64,000 nucleotides of DNA from assembly GCF_030823375.1 (NCBI RefSeq), contig NZ_JAUSXB010000001.1:3844001-3908000 (forward strand), written 5' to 3'. Every line of letters starts with the position of its first letter. Position 1 is the first letter of the stretch. Positions 8,646-17,804 of this stretch are shown here, one piece after another. The position numbers were made by a program, and so were the translations under genes. Under the pieces are notes generated by a model. It worked only from the letters and a program-made list of their open reading frames with translations. It was not told where the DNA came from and made no database searches. This DNA comes from Pseudarthrobacter siccitolerans. GTDB taxonomy: Bacteria > Actinomycetota > Actinomycetes > Actinomycetales > Micrococcaceae.

Positions 8646-9569
8646 ATGACCACCATCGCCCCCGCCCGCACCACGTCCCGGCCACGCACACGGCGCAACG
8701 TGCACCACACCGGCCGTACGCCCTACGCATTCATTGCACCGTTCTACGTCCTGTACGGACTCTTCCTCATCGTCCCGGTCCTGGCCGCTCTCTACCTGAG
8801 TCTCACGGAATGGGTGGGCCTGGGCACACCGGACTTCGTCGGGCTTCGGAACTACACCAACCTTGCCCTGGACACCAGCTTCCACACGGCGCTGGGCAAC
8901 TCCCTGCTCTACGTGCTGGTCAGCGTCTTCATCGCCGTCCCGGCCGCCCTGCTGATTGCCCAGGCCCTCAACACCCGGGGGCTCCGCGGCCGGGACCTCT
9001 TCAGGGTCGCTTTCTTTGTCCCCATGGTGCTTTCGCCCATTGTCATCGCACTGGTGTACAGCCTGTTGCTGGACCAAAACTTCGGGCTCCTCAACGCCAC
9101 CCTCAAGGCACTTTTCGGGGCGCCGTCCTTGGACTGGCTAGGCGACCCGACGCTGGCCAAGATCTCCATCAGCTTTGTCCTGCTCTGGCGCTGGGTGGGG
9201 TATCTCACCATTTTTTTCCTTGCCGGACTGCAGGCCGTCCCCACTGAACTGTATGAGGCAGCCGAGCTGGACGGGGCGGGAAAGTTCCGTCAGTTCACCA
9301 CCGTCACGCTTCCCGCGCTCAAGCCGGTGACCGCCTTTGTGGTGGTCACGTCATTCATCAGCGCGGCGCAGCTCTTCGACGAGCCCTACCTGCTCACCCG
9401 TGGCGGGCCCGGAGAGTCAACACTCAGTGTCGCCATGTTCATTTACCGTGCCGCCTTCGAACGTCAGCAGTTCGGCTACGCCGCCGCAGCCGGCGTCGTC
9501 CTCTTTGCGCTGGTCTTTGCCGTCAGCCAAATCCTCAACCGCGCACTCGCCATCGGGAGGGTCTCATGA
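8646..9569 (+). CDS. ABC sugar permease, MalF/UgpA type
   Basis: A 307-residue membrane protein with about six helices. The cytoplasmic EAA loop (TELYEAAELDGAGKFRQF) that docks the ATPase is intact at about residues 200-217, followed by the usual TLPALKP. It overlaps the next permease by four bases (ATGA), indicating translational coupling. Partner of the adjacent binding protein and second permease in a carbohydrate uptake (CUT1) importer. Confidence 0.93.
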   Translation: MTTIAPARTTSRPRTRRNVHHTGRTPYAFIAPFYVLYGLFLIVPVLAALYLSLTEWVGLGTPDFVGLRNYTNLALDTSFHTALGNSLLYVLVSVFIAVPAALLIAQALNTRGLRGRDLFRVAFFVPMVLSPIVIALVYSLLLDQNFGLLNATLKALFGAPSLDWLGDPTLAKISISFVLLWRWVGYLTIFFLAGLQAVPTELYEAAELDGAGKFRQFTTVTLPALKPVTAFVVVTSFISAAQLFDEPYLLTRGGPGESTLSVAMFIYRAAFERQQFGYAAAAGVVLFALVFAVSQILNRALAIGRVS

Positions 9570-10462
9570 TCACCGCCACCACCGAACGCCAAGGCACCAA
9601 GGCGACGCCTGCCGCCGTCACGCATCGCAGCCAGCGCCGCACTCCCTACATCAGGCAGGGACTGCTCTACGCATTCCTGATCGGCCTGCTGCTGGTCTTC
9701 ATCGCCCCCCTGGTGTGGGCGGCCAGTGGGTCCTTTAAATCACGCGGCGACATCTTCAACTTCCCGCCGCAGCTGATCCCGTCGCCGGCCACCACGGAGA
9801 ACTATTCCAATCTCCTGGGCACCCAGCCGTTCTGGAGCTGGTTCGGCATGAGCGTGGGCACGGCGCTGCTGTCCACCGGCATCTCTGTATTCGTGTGTGC
9901 CATGGCCGGCTACGGCTTCGCCAAGTTCCGGTTTGCCGGCAAGCGGGTCCTGTTCAACATCATGTTCAGTTCGCTTTCCATCCCCTTCGCGGTCATCCTG
10001 GTGCCGCTGTTCATCCTGGTGGTGAAGACCGGGGTGTCCGATCCGTGGTTCGCCCTGGTAGTGCCCTGGGTGGCGCCGGCATTTGGCATCTTCATGATGC
10101 AGCAGTACATCATCCAATCCGTTCCCGATGAGATCCTCGAAGCAGCCAGAATCGACGGCGCCAGCGAGTTCGGCCTCTTCCTCCGGATTGTCCTGCCCCT
10201 CCTTCGCCCGTCGCTGGGCGCGCTGGCAGTGTGGAGCTTCCTGCAGACATACAACAGCTTCATGTGGCCGCTCGTGATCGTCTCCAACGCCAACCAGTAC
10301 ACCCTCCCGCTGGGCCTGAACATCCTGTTCGGCGCGGAGAACCAATCCTTCGACCTGGTGCTGGCAGGCTCCGTGCTCGCGTCCTTGCCCACCCTCCTCG
10401 TGTTCCTGCTGCTGCGCAAGCAGCTTCTCGAAGGCCTCGCCGCCGGCGCGGTCAAAGGCTGA
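9566..10462 (+). CDS. ABC sugar permease, MalG type
   Basis: A 298-residue membrane protein, second permease subunit of the CUT1 importer. It has an N-terminal cytoplasmic stretch, about six helices and an EAA loop DEILEAARIDGASEFGLF followed by IVLPLLRPSLGA. Start ATG overlaps the stop of the preceding permease gene. The GH42 gene follows 32 bases downstream on the same strand. Confidence 0.93.
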   Translation: MITATTERQGTKATPAAVTHRSQRRTPYIRQGLLYAFLIGLLLVFIAPLVWAASGSFKSRGDIFNFPPQLIPSPATTENYSNLLGTQPFWSWFGMSVGTALLSTGISVFVCAMAGYGFAKFRFAGKRVLFNIMFSSLSIPFAVILVPLFILVVKTGVSDPWFALVVPWVAPAFGIFMMQQYIIQSVPDEILEAARIDGASEFGLFLRIVLPLLRPSLGALAVWSFLQTYNSFMWPLVIVSNANQYTLPLGLNILFGAENQSFDLVLAGSVLASLPTLLVFLLLRKQLLEGLAAGAVKG

Positions 10463-10494
10463 CCGTGACCATCCCCACCCAGAAAGGCAGCACC

Positions 10495-12591
10495 ATGCCG
10501 TTTCCCACCGACCGCATCCTTTTCGGCGCTGCGTACTACCACGAGTACCAGCCCACCGAACGGCTGGACGCCGACATGGACCTGATGAAGGAAGCCCACT
10601 TCACCGTCATCCGAGTGGGCGAATCCGCCTGGTCCACGTGGGAACCGGAAAACGGCGTGTTCGACCTGGACTGGCTCCAGCCCGTGCTGGACGCCGCACA
10701 CACCCGCGGGATCCAAGTGATCCTCGGAACGCCCACCTATGCAGCGCCCCCATGGCTGGCCCGCGCCTACCCGGAAATCAACGTCCACCGCTCCACAGGC
10801 CAGCCGATGGGCTGGGGCGCCCGCCAGGAGATCGACTACACACACCCGGCATTCCTCTTCCACGCCGAACGGATCATCCGCAAGATCATCGCACGCTACG
10901 CAGACCACCCTGCGGTGATCGGGTTCCAGGTGGACAACGAACCCGGCAACGAGATCTTCTACAACCCCGGCGTGTTCCAGCGCTTCACCGAGCACCTGCG
11001 TAAGCAGTACGGCACGGTGGAGAACATCAACAAGGAATGGGGCCTTACCTACTGGTCCCACAAGCTGTCCGACTGGGCAGACCTCTGGACGCCGGATTCA
11101 AACGCGCAGCCCCAATACGCGCTTGCCTGGCGGCGTTTCCAGGCAGAGCTGACCACGTCCTTCATCCACTGGCAGGCCGACGTGGTCCGCGAGTACGCTC
11201 GCGAGGGCCAGTTCGTCACCACTTGCATCTCCTACGAGCGGCGCACCATCCGGGACGACGCCTTGACGTCCAAGCTGGACGTCACCGCCGGAAACCCGTA
11301 CTACCGGATGCAGGACCACTTGGCCCTCCCGGCTCCTGGTCCCACCAAGCAGGGTTGGACCACCGAGGGCACCTGGTCCCTGTATGCGACGGCGGACCGG
11401 ATGTTCTCCTCCAAGCAGGCCCCGTTCCTGGTCACCGAAACCAATGCCCAGGCCATCGGCCATGCCCACCAGAATGAGCCCGCGTATGACGGCCAGTGGC
11501 GGCAGGCGGCATGGGCGCTGGTGTCCCGCGGGGCCAGCATGATCGAGTACTGGCACTGGCACACCCTGCACTTCGGTGCTGAAACATTCTGGGGCGGGGT
11601 GCTGCCACACAGCCTCGAGCCGGGCCGGACGTACCAGCAGATCAAGGAACTCGGAGCCGACTTCGAGGCGGCGGGAGAGCTGGTCACCGGCCTGACGCCG
11701 GACGCGGACATCGTGCTGGTGTACTCAAACGATACCAAGTGGGCCTTCCAGGAGGCCCCGCAGTTGCCGTTGGATGACGAGCCGGATCCGCGGTCCTACC
11801 AGGCCATCTTCGACGCGTTCTACCGTGGCGCCTTCGAAGCCGGGCTGCAGTCGCGATTGCTGCATGCTGCCCAGATGACGGACCTCGATCCGGCCGCGTA
11901 CGCGGCGCAGCAGCCCGTGCTGGTTGCGGCCGGCCTGGCCATCGCGTCCGACGAGGAGCTTGTCTGGCTGCGCTCCTATGCCGCGGCCGGCGGGCACTTG
12001 ATCCTAGGCATCCGCACCGGCTACCAAGACCAGGAGGCCCGTGCACGGCTGGAACGGAAACCCGCGCACCTGGATGACGCTGCTGGGCTGTTCTACGATG
12101 AATTCAGCACGGTGCCTGCGCCGGTGGATGTTGCTGCAGTGGAACCGGCGGCGGAGGAAGGCTTCGCCGTCAGTCCCGGTGCCGCGGGAACGCGGTGGAT
12201 CGACGGCGTCCGGCCGCAGGGAGCGCAGGTGCTTGCCACCTACGGCCACGTGCACTTCGGCCGCTGGCCGGCAGTGACCACCTCGGCACATGGGGCGGGG
12301 CGGATCACCTACGTGGGAACGGTCCCCAACGAGGCGCTCGCCCGGGACATCACCGCCTGGGCTGCCCGGCAGGACGGCGCATGGCGTCCCAACGCTGATT
12401 CGCAGACCGTCACCGGGGCCACGGCCAGGAACGGCCGGCGCCTGCGGTTCGTGCATAACTGGTCGTGGACACCCAGCAGCTTCAAGCTGCCCGGCACGGT
12501 CACCGACGTGATCTCGGGGGAGGCCTTCGGCTACGGCGACCTTCTTGAGCTGGGCGCCTGGGACGTGCGGGTGCTTGTGGAGAAGGACTGA
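10495..12591 (+). CDS. Beta-galactosidase, glycoside hydrolase family 42
   Basis: A 698-residue retaining glycosidase expected to release galactose from imported beta-galactosides in the cytoplasm; there is no signal peptide. The N-terminal TIM barrel begins FGAAYYHEYQP; Asn148-Glu149 in QVDNEPGNE is the acid/base pair of clan GH-A and Glu315 in FLVTETNAQ fits the GH42 nucleophile. Downstream lie the trimerisation-like domain (VLVYSNDTKWAFQ) and a C-terminal beta domain (FVHNWSW). I take the ATG at 10495; a GTG at 10468 would add nine residues. Last gene of the LacI-controlled operon and followed by a perfect hairpin. Confidence 0.93.
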   Translation: MPFPTDRILFGAAYYHEYQPTERLDADMDLMKEAHFTVIRVGESAWSTWEPENGVFDLDWLQPVLDAAHTRGIQVILGTPTYAAPPWLARAYPEINVHRSTGQPMGWGARQEIDYTHPAFLFHAERIIRKIIARYADHPAVIGFQVDNEPGNEIFYNPGVFQRFTEHLRKQYGTVENINKEWGLTYWSHKLSDWADLWTPDSNAQPQYALAWRRFQAELTTSFIHWQADVVREYAREGQFVTTCISYERRTIRDDALTSKLDVTAGNPYYRMQDHLALPAPGPTKQGWTTEGTWSLYATADRMFSSKQAPFLVTETNAQAIGHAHQNEPAYDGQWRQAAWALVSRGASMIEYWHWHTLHFGAETFWGGVLPHSLEPGRTYQQIKELGADFEAAGELVTGLTPDADIVLVYSNDTKWAFQEAPQLPLDDEPDPRSYQAIFDAFYRGAFEAGLQSRLLHAAQMTDLDPAAYAAQQPVLVAAGLAIASDEELVWLRSYAAAGGHLILGIRTGYQDQEARARLERKPAHLDDAAGLFYDEFSTVPAPVDVAAVEPAAEEGFAVSPGAAGTRWIDGVRPQGAQVLATYGHVHFGRWPAVTTSAHGAGRITYVGTVPNEALARDITAWAARQDGAWRPNADSQTVTGATARNGRRLRFVHNWSWTPSSFKLPGTVTDVISGEAFGYGDLLELGAWDVRVLVEKD

Positions 12592-12597
12592 AAGAGA

Positions 12598-12629
12598 CGG
12601 CCGACGGCGGGACGTCCCGCCGTCGGCCG
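12598..12629. terminator. Bidirectional terminator, perfect 32-base palindrome
   Basis: Bases 12598-12629 form an exact inverted repeat (two 16-base arms, centre GACGTC) between the convergent GH42 and phosphotransferase genes. There is no long T tract, as is often the case in high-GC actinobacteria. Confidence 0.75.
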
Positions 12630-12667
12630 AGGTGCTTATGCACCCACGACGTCGCCAACCGGAGCGG

Positions 12668-15328
12668 CTAAGCAGCGGCGGACTGCTCGATGGTGACGGT
12701 GCCGGCATCGCCGTCCACGGTGATCTGCTGGCCGGTGGAAAGCCGCTGTGTGGCCACTCCAGTGCCGAGAACGGCGGGGATCCCGTATTCGCGGGCCACG
12801 ATGGAGCTGTGGCTCAGCGGGCCGCCGACGTCCGTCACCACGGCGGAGGCCATCGCGAACAGCGACGTCCAGGCGGGAGTGGTGATGCGGGCCACCAGGA
12901 CGTCGCCCGGCTGCATCTGGCCGAAGTCCTGGGGCCCGGCCAGGACGCGGGCGGGAGCGCTGACCCTGCCCGCACTGGCGCCGACGCCTTTGATGGTGCC
13001 GCCACTCTGGTGCTGCGAGCCGGCCGGCATCATGGAGCCGAAGGCCCGCTCCATCCACCGGCTCTCGGGCAGCATCTGCGGGGCGGCGGCCTTGGCCTGG
13101 CCCCGCCACAGCATCTTCCGCTCCTCGACGGCGGCGGCACGGACGGGCCGCTCGGCCCCCGTGATGGCGGCGGTGGCCCGCGCTTCCGGTGCTGCGAGGC
13201 CGAACTCGACGGCGCTCCGGAGCTCCTGGATGCGCAGCCAGAACACATCGCCGGGCTCCGTGATGATGCCCGCGACCACCAGCCGCTGCCCGAGTTCCAG
13301 CAGCATCCGCCGCAGCAGCGGCCAGGCAAGGCCGACGTCGGCCAGCGCGTCTTCCCGGATCGGGGCGGTGTCCTGGGCCCACCGGAGCAGCCGGAGGAAC
13401 GCGGACCGGCGGCGTGGCCCCAGCCGGGCGGCCATTTGTTCGGTAAGCGACTCGCGGTGTTCCGTCAGCAGCCGCTGCCGCTCGTGCGGGTCGGTGCCCT
13501 GCCCGCGCAGGTAGAACTTCACCGTTTCCAGCAGGGCGGAGGGATCGTCGGCCGCCACGGGACTGGCGAAGTCCAGGTTGTAGACCGCGTGGCCGAAGAG
13601 GTCCAGATGCTCCCGGAAGGTGAAACGCCATTCCTGCCACAGGACGTCGTCCACACCCGCGGGCGGGGAGCCGGTGCGCTGGGACTCGGCGAGCGCCGCC
13701 GTCGGCTCCTTCAGCAGCGCCGTTGTCAGTCCGGGGTCGCTGCGGGCCCAGCCGGCCAGATCGTACAGTGACTTCTCCGCCCGGATGGGTTCGCTGTCGA
13801 AGCCGAGGAGGAGCGTCTGGGCGGGCGGATCGCCGTCGCGCCGGACCAGCTTGTCGTAGAACGCGCGGAAGGAGATTTCGCTGGTGGCCGCGAGCGGAAT
13901 GATCGACTCCACGGCCGTGTAGTACAGGGTGCCGGCATCCAGCAACGCGTGGACACCGGCGAGCAGTTCCTCGCCGGACAGCTCGGCGGCGGGCTTGACC
14001 GACCAGTCCTTGATTACCCGTTCATACCTGGGGTGGGAGAACTCGCGCCAGCCGGCCACGCCCATGTGGGCCTTGCCGCGAACCAGCGAACGCACCGCCG
14101 TCAGGGACCGGGCCATCATCCGCCACATCGCGGAACTGCGGTAATAGTAGTAGGCGTAGCCGTTGATGGTGGGCAGTCCAATGTCCCCGTCGCGCATGAC
14201 GTTCTTGCCCACGGCCTCGGCCATGAGGGCTGTCAGCGAGCGCGCCACGGAGCCGTCGATCATGTCGGCAAACAGGGGCGAGAGCGGGTCGGGCAGCTGT
14301 TCCACGATGCTCGCCCGGAAATACAGTCCCTTGGGATACGGCAGCGGCCAGGTGTCCGGGGTGTCGGCCGCCGGTTCAGGCAGCGCGGTGATGGGCCGCG
14401 ACTGCAGGATGTAGAACTTGCCGCCGGCCCGCGCCCACTCGATGTCCTGCGGCGTACCGAAATGCTCCGCGATCCGCTGTCCGTGGCGGGCGAGTTCGGC
14501 CGCGGCCTTGTCGTCCAATACTGCCGCACGACGGCGGGCTGCCGCCACCGGCTGCTCGCGGGTGCCGTTCTCCGCGTAGACGGTCATGACGTCCTTGTCA
14601 GCTGTCTGCCGCGACATCACGGAGCCGGTTCCGGCGTCGACCACCACGTCATCGGTGGTGACCATCCCGCTGACTACCGATTCGCCCAGGCCCCACGCGG
14701 CGCTGATCACCGTCTGGTCGCGCCGGCCGTTGGTGGGGTTGGCGGTGAACATGACTCCGGCCGCGTCTGCCTCCACCATCTGCTGGATCACGACGGCGAG
14801 GCGCACTTCCTCCGGTCCCACACCTTCGCGGGCACGGTAGGCCATGGCGCGGGCCGTCCAGAGGGAGGCCCAGCAGTCGATGACGGCGGCGGCCAATGCC
14901 TCCGCCCCGCGGACGTTCAGGTAGGTTTCCTGCTGCCCGGCAAAGCTGGCGGAGGCGAGGTCCTCGGCTGTGGCGGAGGAGCGCACCGCTACGGGGGCAT
15001 CCCGGCCGCCGTCGAGCCGCCCGTAGCCTTCGGTGAGCTCGGCGGCAATCCCGTCTGGCATGCTGCCGCTGCTGAACAGGGCACGGATCTGCTCGGAGGC
15101 GTCCTCGTAGTCCTGGGGCGACGCCTCGGGGGACAGCGTGGCCAGTTCCTGGACGCGCTCCCCAAGGTGGTTGTCAGTGACGAACCGTGAATACGCGGCG
15201 GTGGTGAGGACAAAACCCGGCGGGACCGGCTGACCCGCCTGGATGAGTCCGCCCAGTCCCACGGCTTTGCCGCCGGCCACGCCGACGTCGTCCCGCCCCA
15301 CATTGCCTAAATCCTCGACGAAGGTCAT
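12668..15328 (-). CDS. PEP-synthase-like / rifampicin-phosphotransferase-like dikinase
   Basis: An 886-residue protein with the three parts of PEP-utilising dikinases: an N-terminal ATP-grasp domain ([36 protein letters not shown], ending WARAGGKFYILQSRP), a variable central domain (about 340-780), and a C-terminal swivelling phosphohistidine domain with GGPLSHSSIVAREYGIPAV, whose His is the phosphate carrier. The central part is unlike PpsA (which is separately encoded at 37538) and the architecture matches the rifampicin phosphotransferase group and its many uncharacterised relatives. Start ATG at 15328 (MTFVEDLGNV) has AAGGA upstream; a 13-residue longer form is possible. Actual acceptor substrate is unknown. 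Confidence 0.8.
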   Translation of the reverse strand: MTFVEDLGNVGRDDVGVAGGKAVGLGGLIQAGQPVPPGFVLTTAAYSRFVTDNHLGERVQELATLSPEASPQDYEDASEQIRALFSSGSMPDGIAAELTEGYGRLDGGRDAPVAVRSSATAEDLASASFAGQQETYLNVRGAEALAAAVIDCWASLWTARAMAYRAREGVGPEEVRLAVVIQQMVEADAAGVMFTANPTNGRRDQTVISAAWGLGESVVSGMVTTDDVVVDAGTGSVMSRQTADKDVMTVYAENGTREQPVAAARRRAAVLDDKAAAELARHGQRIAEHFGTPQDIEWARAGGKFYILQSRPITALPEPAADTPDTWPLPYPKGLYFRASIVEQLPDPLSPLFADMIDGSVARSLTALMAEAVGKNVMRDGDIGLPTINGYAYYYYRSSAMWRMMARSLTAVRSLVRGKAHMGVAGWREFSHPRYERVIKDWSVKPAAELSGEELLAGVHALLDAGTLYYTAVESIIPLAATSEISFRAFYDKLVRRDGDPPAQTLLLGFDSEPIRAEKSLYDLAGWARSDPGLTTALLKEPTAALAESQRTGSPPAGVDDVLWQEWRFTFREHLDLFGHAVYNLDFASPVAADDPSALLETVKFYLRGQGTDPHERQRLLTEHRESLTEQMAARLGPRRRSAFLRLLRWAQDTAPIREDALADVGLAWPLLRRMLLELGQRLVVAGIITEPGDVFWLRIQELRSAVEFGLAAPEARATAAITGAERPVRAAAVEERKMLWRGQAKAAAPQMLPESRWMERAFGSMMPAGSQHQSGGTIKGVGASAGRVSAPARVLAGPQDFGQMQPGDVLVARITTPAWTSLFAMASAVVTDVGGPLSHSSIVAREYGIPAVLGTGVATQRLSTGQQITVDGDAGTVTIEQSAAA

Positions 15329-15505
15329 GACCGCGCGTCCTTGCTGCCCGGGATGGGGCGCCTGCACTGAACCTGGTCCTCAACATACTGGCACTGCAGG
15401 GGGCAGGAGGCCACAGACTGAGGGCCTGCCGGCGTGACCGGTTCCGCAGGGGTCTCCCACAACCGGGGGATTCTGCGGGGTCCGTGGTGCTCGGGTCGGG
15501 CGAGC

Positions 15506-15772
15506 CTACGGCTGCACGGAGTCGAAGAACGTGTAGCCGGAATCCGCCTGCCCGGTCTCGGCCTCGCGGGATTTCATCCGGATGAAGTCCACATCCTGCT
15601 GGGAGAGCGTGGTTTCGCCGTGGGGATCTTCGTTGAGGGGCCGGCCTGTGGCTGTACTGATTTCTGCGGATAACGTTCGCGGAAGGATCACGCAGCCGGG
15701 GTTTTCAATCAGCCACTGGGTGACTGTGGAGGGAAGCCGGTGCCACTGGTCTCGGATTAGGGTGTCGGTCAT
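15506..15772 (-). CDS. Hypothetical protein, 88 aa
   Basis: Not recognised. The frame has normal high-GC codon bias and encodes a small, charged, soluble protein (MTDTLIRDQW, later LSQQDVDFIRMKSREAE). Start could also be the GTG at 15802. It lies alone, with about 180 bases to the dikinase gene and 250 to the next hypothetical gene. Confidence 0.5.
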   Translation of the reverse strand: MTDTLIRDQWHRLPSTVTQWLIENPGCVILPRTLSAEISTATGRPLNEDPHGETTLSQQDVDFIRMKSREAETGQADSGYTFFDSVQP

Positions 15773-16022
15773 GGCGTGCTGCCAACGTTCTTGGGGATGC
15801 ACTGCCGGCCCGCGGAAACGTGGAACGGCGGTGACTGGGGATCAGGGACCCGGGTCCGGGCCGACTGCGGGGACGGGTAACGGTTGATGCCCCGTTCTGA
15901 CCGGGTGGTTCCGTCTTGGCCGTCCTCATTATTCGGGGCACCGGATGTCCAGTCACGGCGTCCCGACGTACAGCGAGTCTACGCCCCCACTGCCCACAGG
16001 AGGCCGGCGAAGGCCGTGCAAT

Positions 16023-16523
16023 CTACGGGAATGATGGCACCGCGGGGGCTGGCTTCAAAGGCGGGGCCGAATCGCTGAAGGACGGACGCCGGCCGGACCG
16101 GTAGGCAGAGTCGATGACGGGTTCGAGTTCGTCGAGCACGGTGCGGTTCCCCGGGAGAACCACGTGGGCCAGGAACTCCGATTCAAGGGAAGCAACACCT
16201 GCCGCCGCCGCTCCTAGTTTGGCATCGATGGACAGGGACAGTGCGTGCCAGAACCTGCGGTTGGCGCGTTCGAGCTCTTTTGCCTTGGCTTCCCGGATAG
16301 GGCCCTCCGCAGTATCCCCCGGGGATGCCATGGTCCCATCGGACCCCGGCAGTGAGACTACGATGCGGAATTGCCGCCCGCCGCCCCTGAACGCGATGGC
16401 ACTCCGGTTCCCACGTTGACTGAACAGAATGTCCGTCGCCCCGTAGTCCATGAGCGCTTGTCTGATGTGTTCCCGGGAAGCTCCGCTGCTCAAGGAGTCG
16501 CCCCGGGTGTAAGGACCTGTCAT
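16023..16523 (-). CDS. Hypothetical protein, 166 aa
   Basis: Not assigned to a family. A soluble protein with an N-terminal region GASREHIRQALMDYGATDILFSQ leading into a beta-rich stretch (NRSAIAFRGGGRQFRIVVSLP) and a helical part EAKAKELERANRRFWHALSL. The middle resembles small proteins seen in actinobacterial phages and accessory regions (impression, not a match). ATG at 16523 has a weak upstream GGACG. It is divergent from the ole cluster. Confidence 0.6.
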   Translation of the reverse strand: MTGPYTRGDSLSSGASREHIRQALMDYGATDILFSQRGNRSAIAFRGGGRQFRIVVSLPGSDGTMASPGDTAEGPIREAKAKELERANRRFWHALSLSIDAKLGAAAAGVASLESEFLAHVVLPGNRTVLDELEPVIDSAYRSGRRPSFSDSAPPLKPAPAVPSFP

Positions 16524-16599
16524 CGTCCAACTATGCGCCTTGCTGCCACTCCTTGCTTCATCTTCCGGTTGGTGAGCCCTTGATACGCCTATATCATGC

Positions 16600-16611
16600 T
16601 AAGCATGCTTA
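16600..16611. promoter_or_regulatory. Palindrome TAAGCATGCTTA upstream of oleA
   Basis: Perfect 12-base palindrome in the AT-richer part of the 228-base divergent region before oleA; the surrounding bases continue as an imperfect inverted repeat. Its form fits operators of MarR-type or other small dimeric regulators, but no such gene is adjacent. Confidence 0.4.
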
Positions 16612-16751
16612 CCATTGGTACTTCGGTTAGTTGGCTATTGGCATGGGGTGGGGCGGGCCACGGACCTTGGCGAGGGAAATATGCAGGAACCGGGCTGGCA
16701 CCAGCATAGTTAAGCTTTGGACTTGTGCTTACGGGTACAGTCACCGCAGGA

Positions 16752-17804
16752 ATGCAGGACGGAAACGAACAGGGGCTTCAATTGGCAGGAAATGCAACTT
16801 TCCGGCACAGCAACACCGCGCTGCTCTCGGTGAGCAGCGTCGAGGCTCCGAGGATCGTGAGTTCCACGGATTTCGACCGCAGGCTGGCCTCCACCCTGCA
16901 GCGGCTCAAGTTCCCGCCCCGGCTGCTTGAGCGCGTTGCTGGCGTAACGCACCGCCGCTGGTGGGCGGCCGGGACGTCGTTTGATGATGCTGCCGCCGAA
17001 GCGGGCGCAAAAGCCCTGGCCGAGGCCGGCGTCGAAGCGTCCGACGTCGGCCTGCTGATCAACACCTCCGTGACCCGGCGCAACCTGGAACCGTCCGTCG
17101 CGGTGAAGATCCACCACGGACTCGGCCTGCCGTCGTCGGCCATGAACTTCGACCTGGCCAACGCCTGCCTGGGCTTCGTGAACGGCCTGACCCTGGCGGC
17201 CAGCATGATCGACTCCGGCCAGATCAAATACGCGGTGATCGTCAACGCCGAGGATGCCGAGGCCACCCAGGAGGCCACGCTGGCCCGCCTCCAGCGGCCC
17301 GAAACCACCCGCGAGGACTTCAACCGGGAGTTCGCCACGCTCACCCTGGGCTCCGGAGCCGCTGCCGCCGTCCTGGGCCCCGCGGACCAGCACCCCGGTG
17401 CGCACCGGATCGTGGGCGGTGTGATGCGCGCCGGCACCGAACACCATGAGCTGTGCGTGGGCGGCATCGACGGCATGGCCACCGACACCAAAGGCCTGCT
17501 CGACGGCGGCCTGCAGCTCGTCGTCGATGCCTGGCACGAAGCAAAGCCGGAGTGGGACTGGGCCACCATGGACCGCTACGTCACCCACCAGGTGAGCAAC
17601 GCCTACACGCAGGCCATCATCGACGCCATCGATCTGGACCCGGCCAAGGTGCCCATCACGTTCCCGCACTGGGGCAACGTTGGCCCCGCATCCCTTCCCA
17701 TGACCCTCGCGGCCGAAGCGCAATCCCTCGAAACGGGGGACCGCGTTCTCTGCATGGGCGTGGGATCCGGGCTGAACACCGCCATGCTGGAAATCGTTTG
17801 GTAA
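16752..17804 (+). CDS. oleA: OleA, acyl-CoA head-to-head condensing enzyme
   Basis: Thiolase-superfamily enzyme (350 residues) that joins two long-chain acyl-CoAs to a beta-keto acid, the first step of long-chain olefin synthesis. Catalytic Cys139 lies in NACLGF, His279 in THQVS and Asn309 in HWGNVGPAS; Glu113 in NLEPS corresponds to the OleA-specific Glu that distinguishes it from FabH. The C-terminus GVGSGLNTAMLEIVW is typical of OleA. Start is uncertain: GTG 16725, ATG 16752 (used here) and a TTG a few codons further with AGGGG at good spacing are all possible. The stop overlaps the start of oleBC. Confidence 0.93.
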   Translation: MQDGNEQGLQLAGNATFRHSNTALLSVSSVEAPRIVSSTDFDRRLASTLQRLKFPPRLLERVAGVTHRRWWAAGTSFDDAAAEAGAKALAEAGVEASDVGLLINTSVTRRNLEPSVAVKIHHGLGLPSSAMNFDLANACLGFVNGLTLAASMIDSGQIKYAVIVNAEDAEATQEATLARLQRPETTREDFNREFATLTLGSGAAAAVLGPADQHPGAHRIVGGVMRAGTEHHELCVGGIDGMATDTKGLLDGGLQLVVDAWHEAKPEWDWATMDRYVTHQVSNAYTQAIIDAIDLDPAKVPITFPHWGNVGPASLPMTLAAEAQSLETGDRVLCMGVGSGLNTAMLEIVW

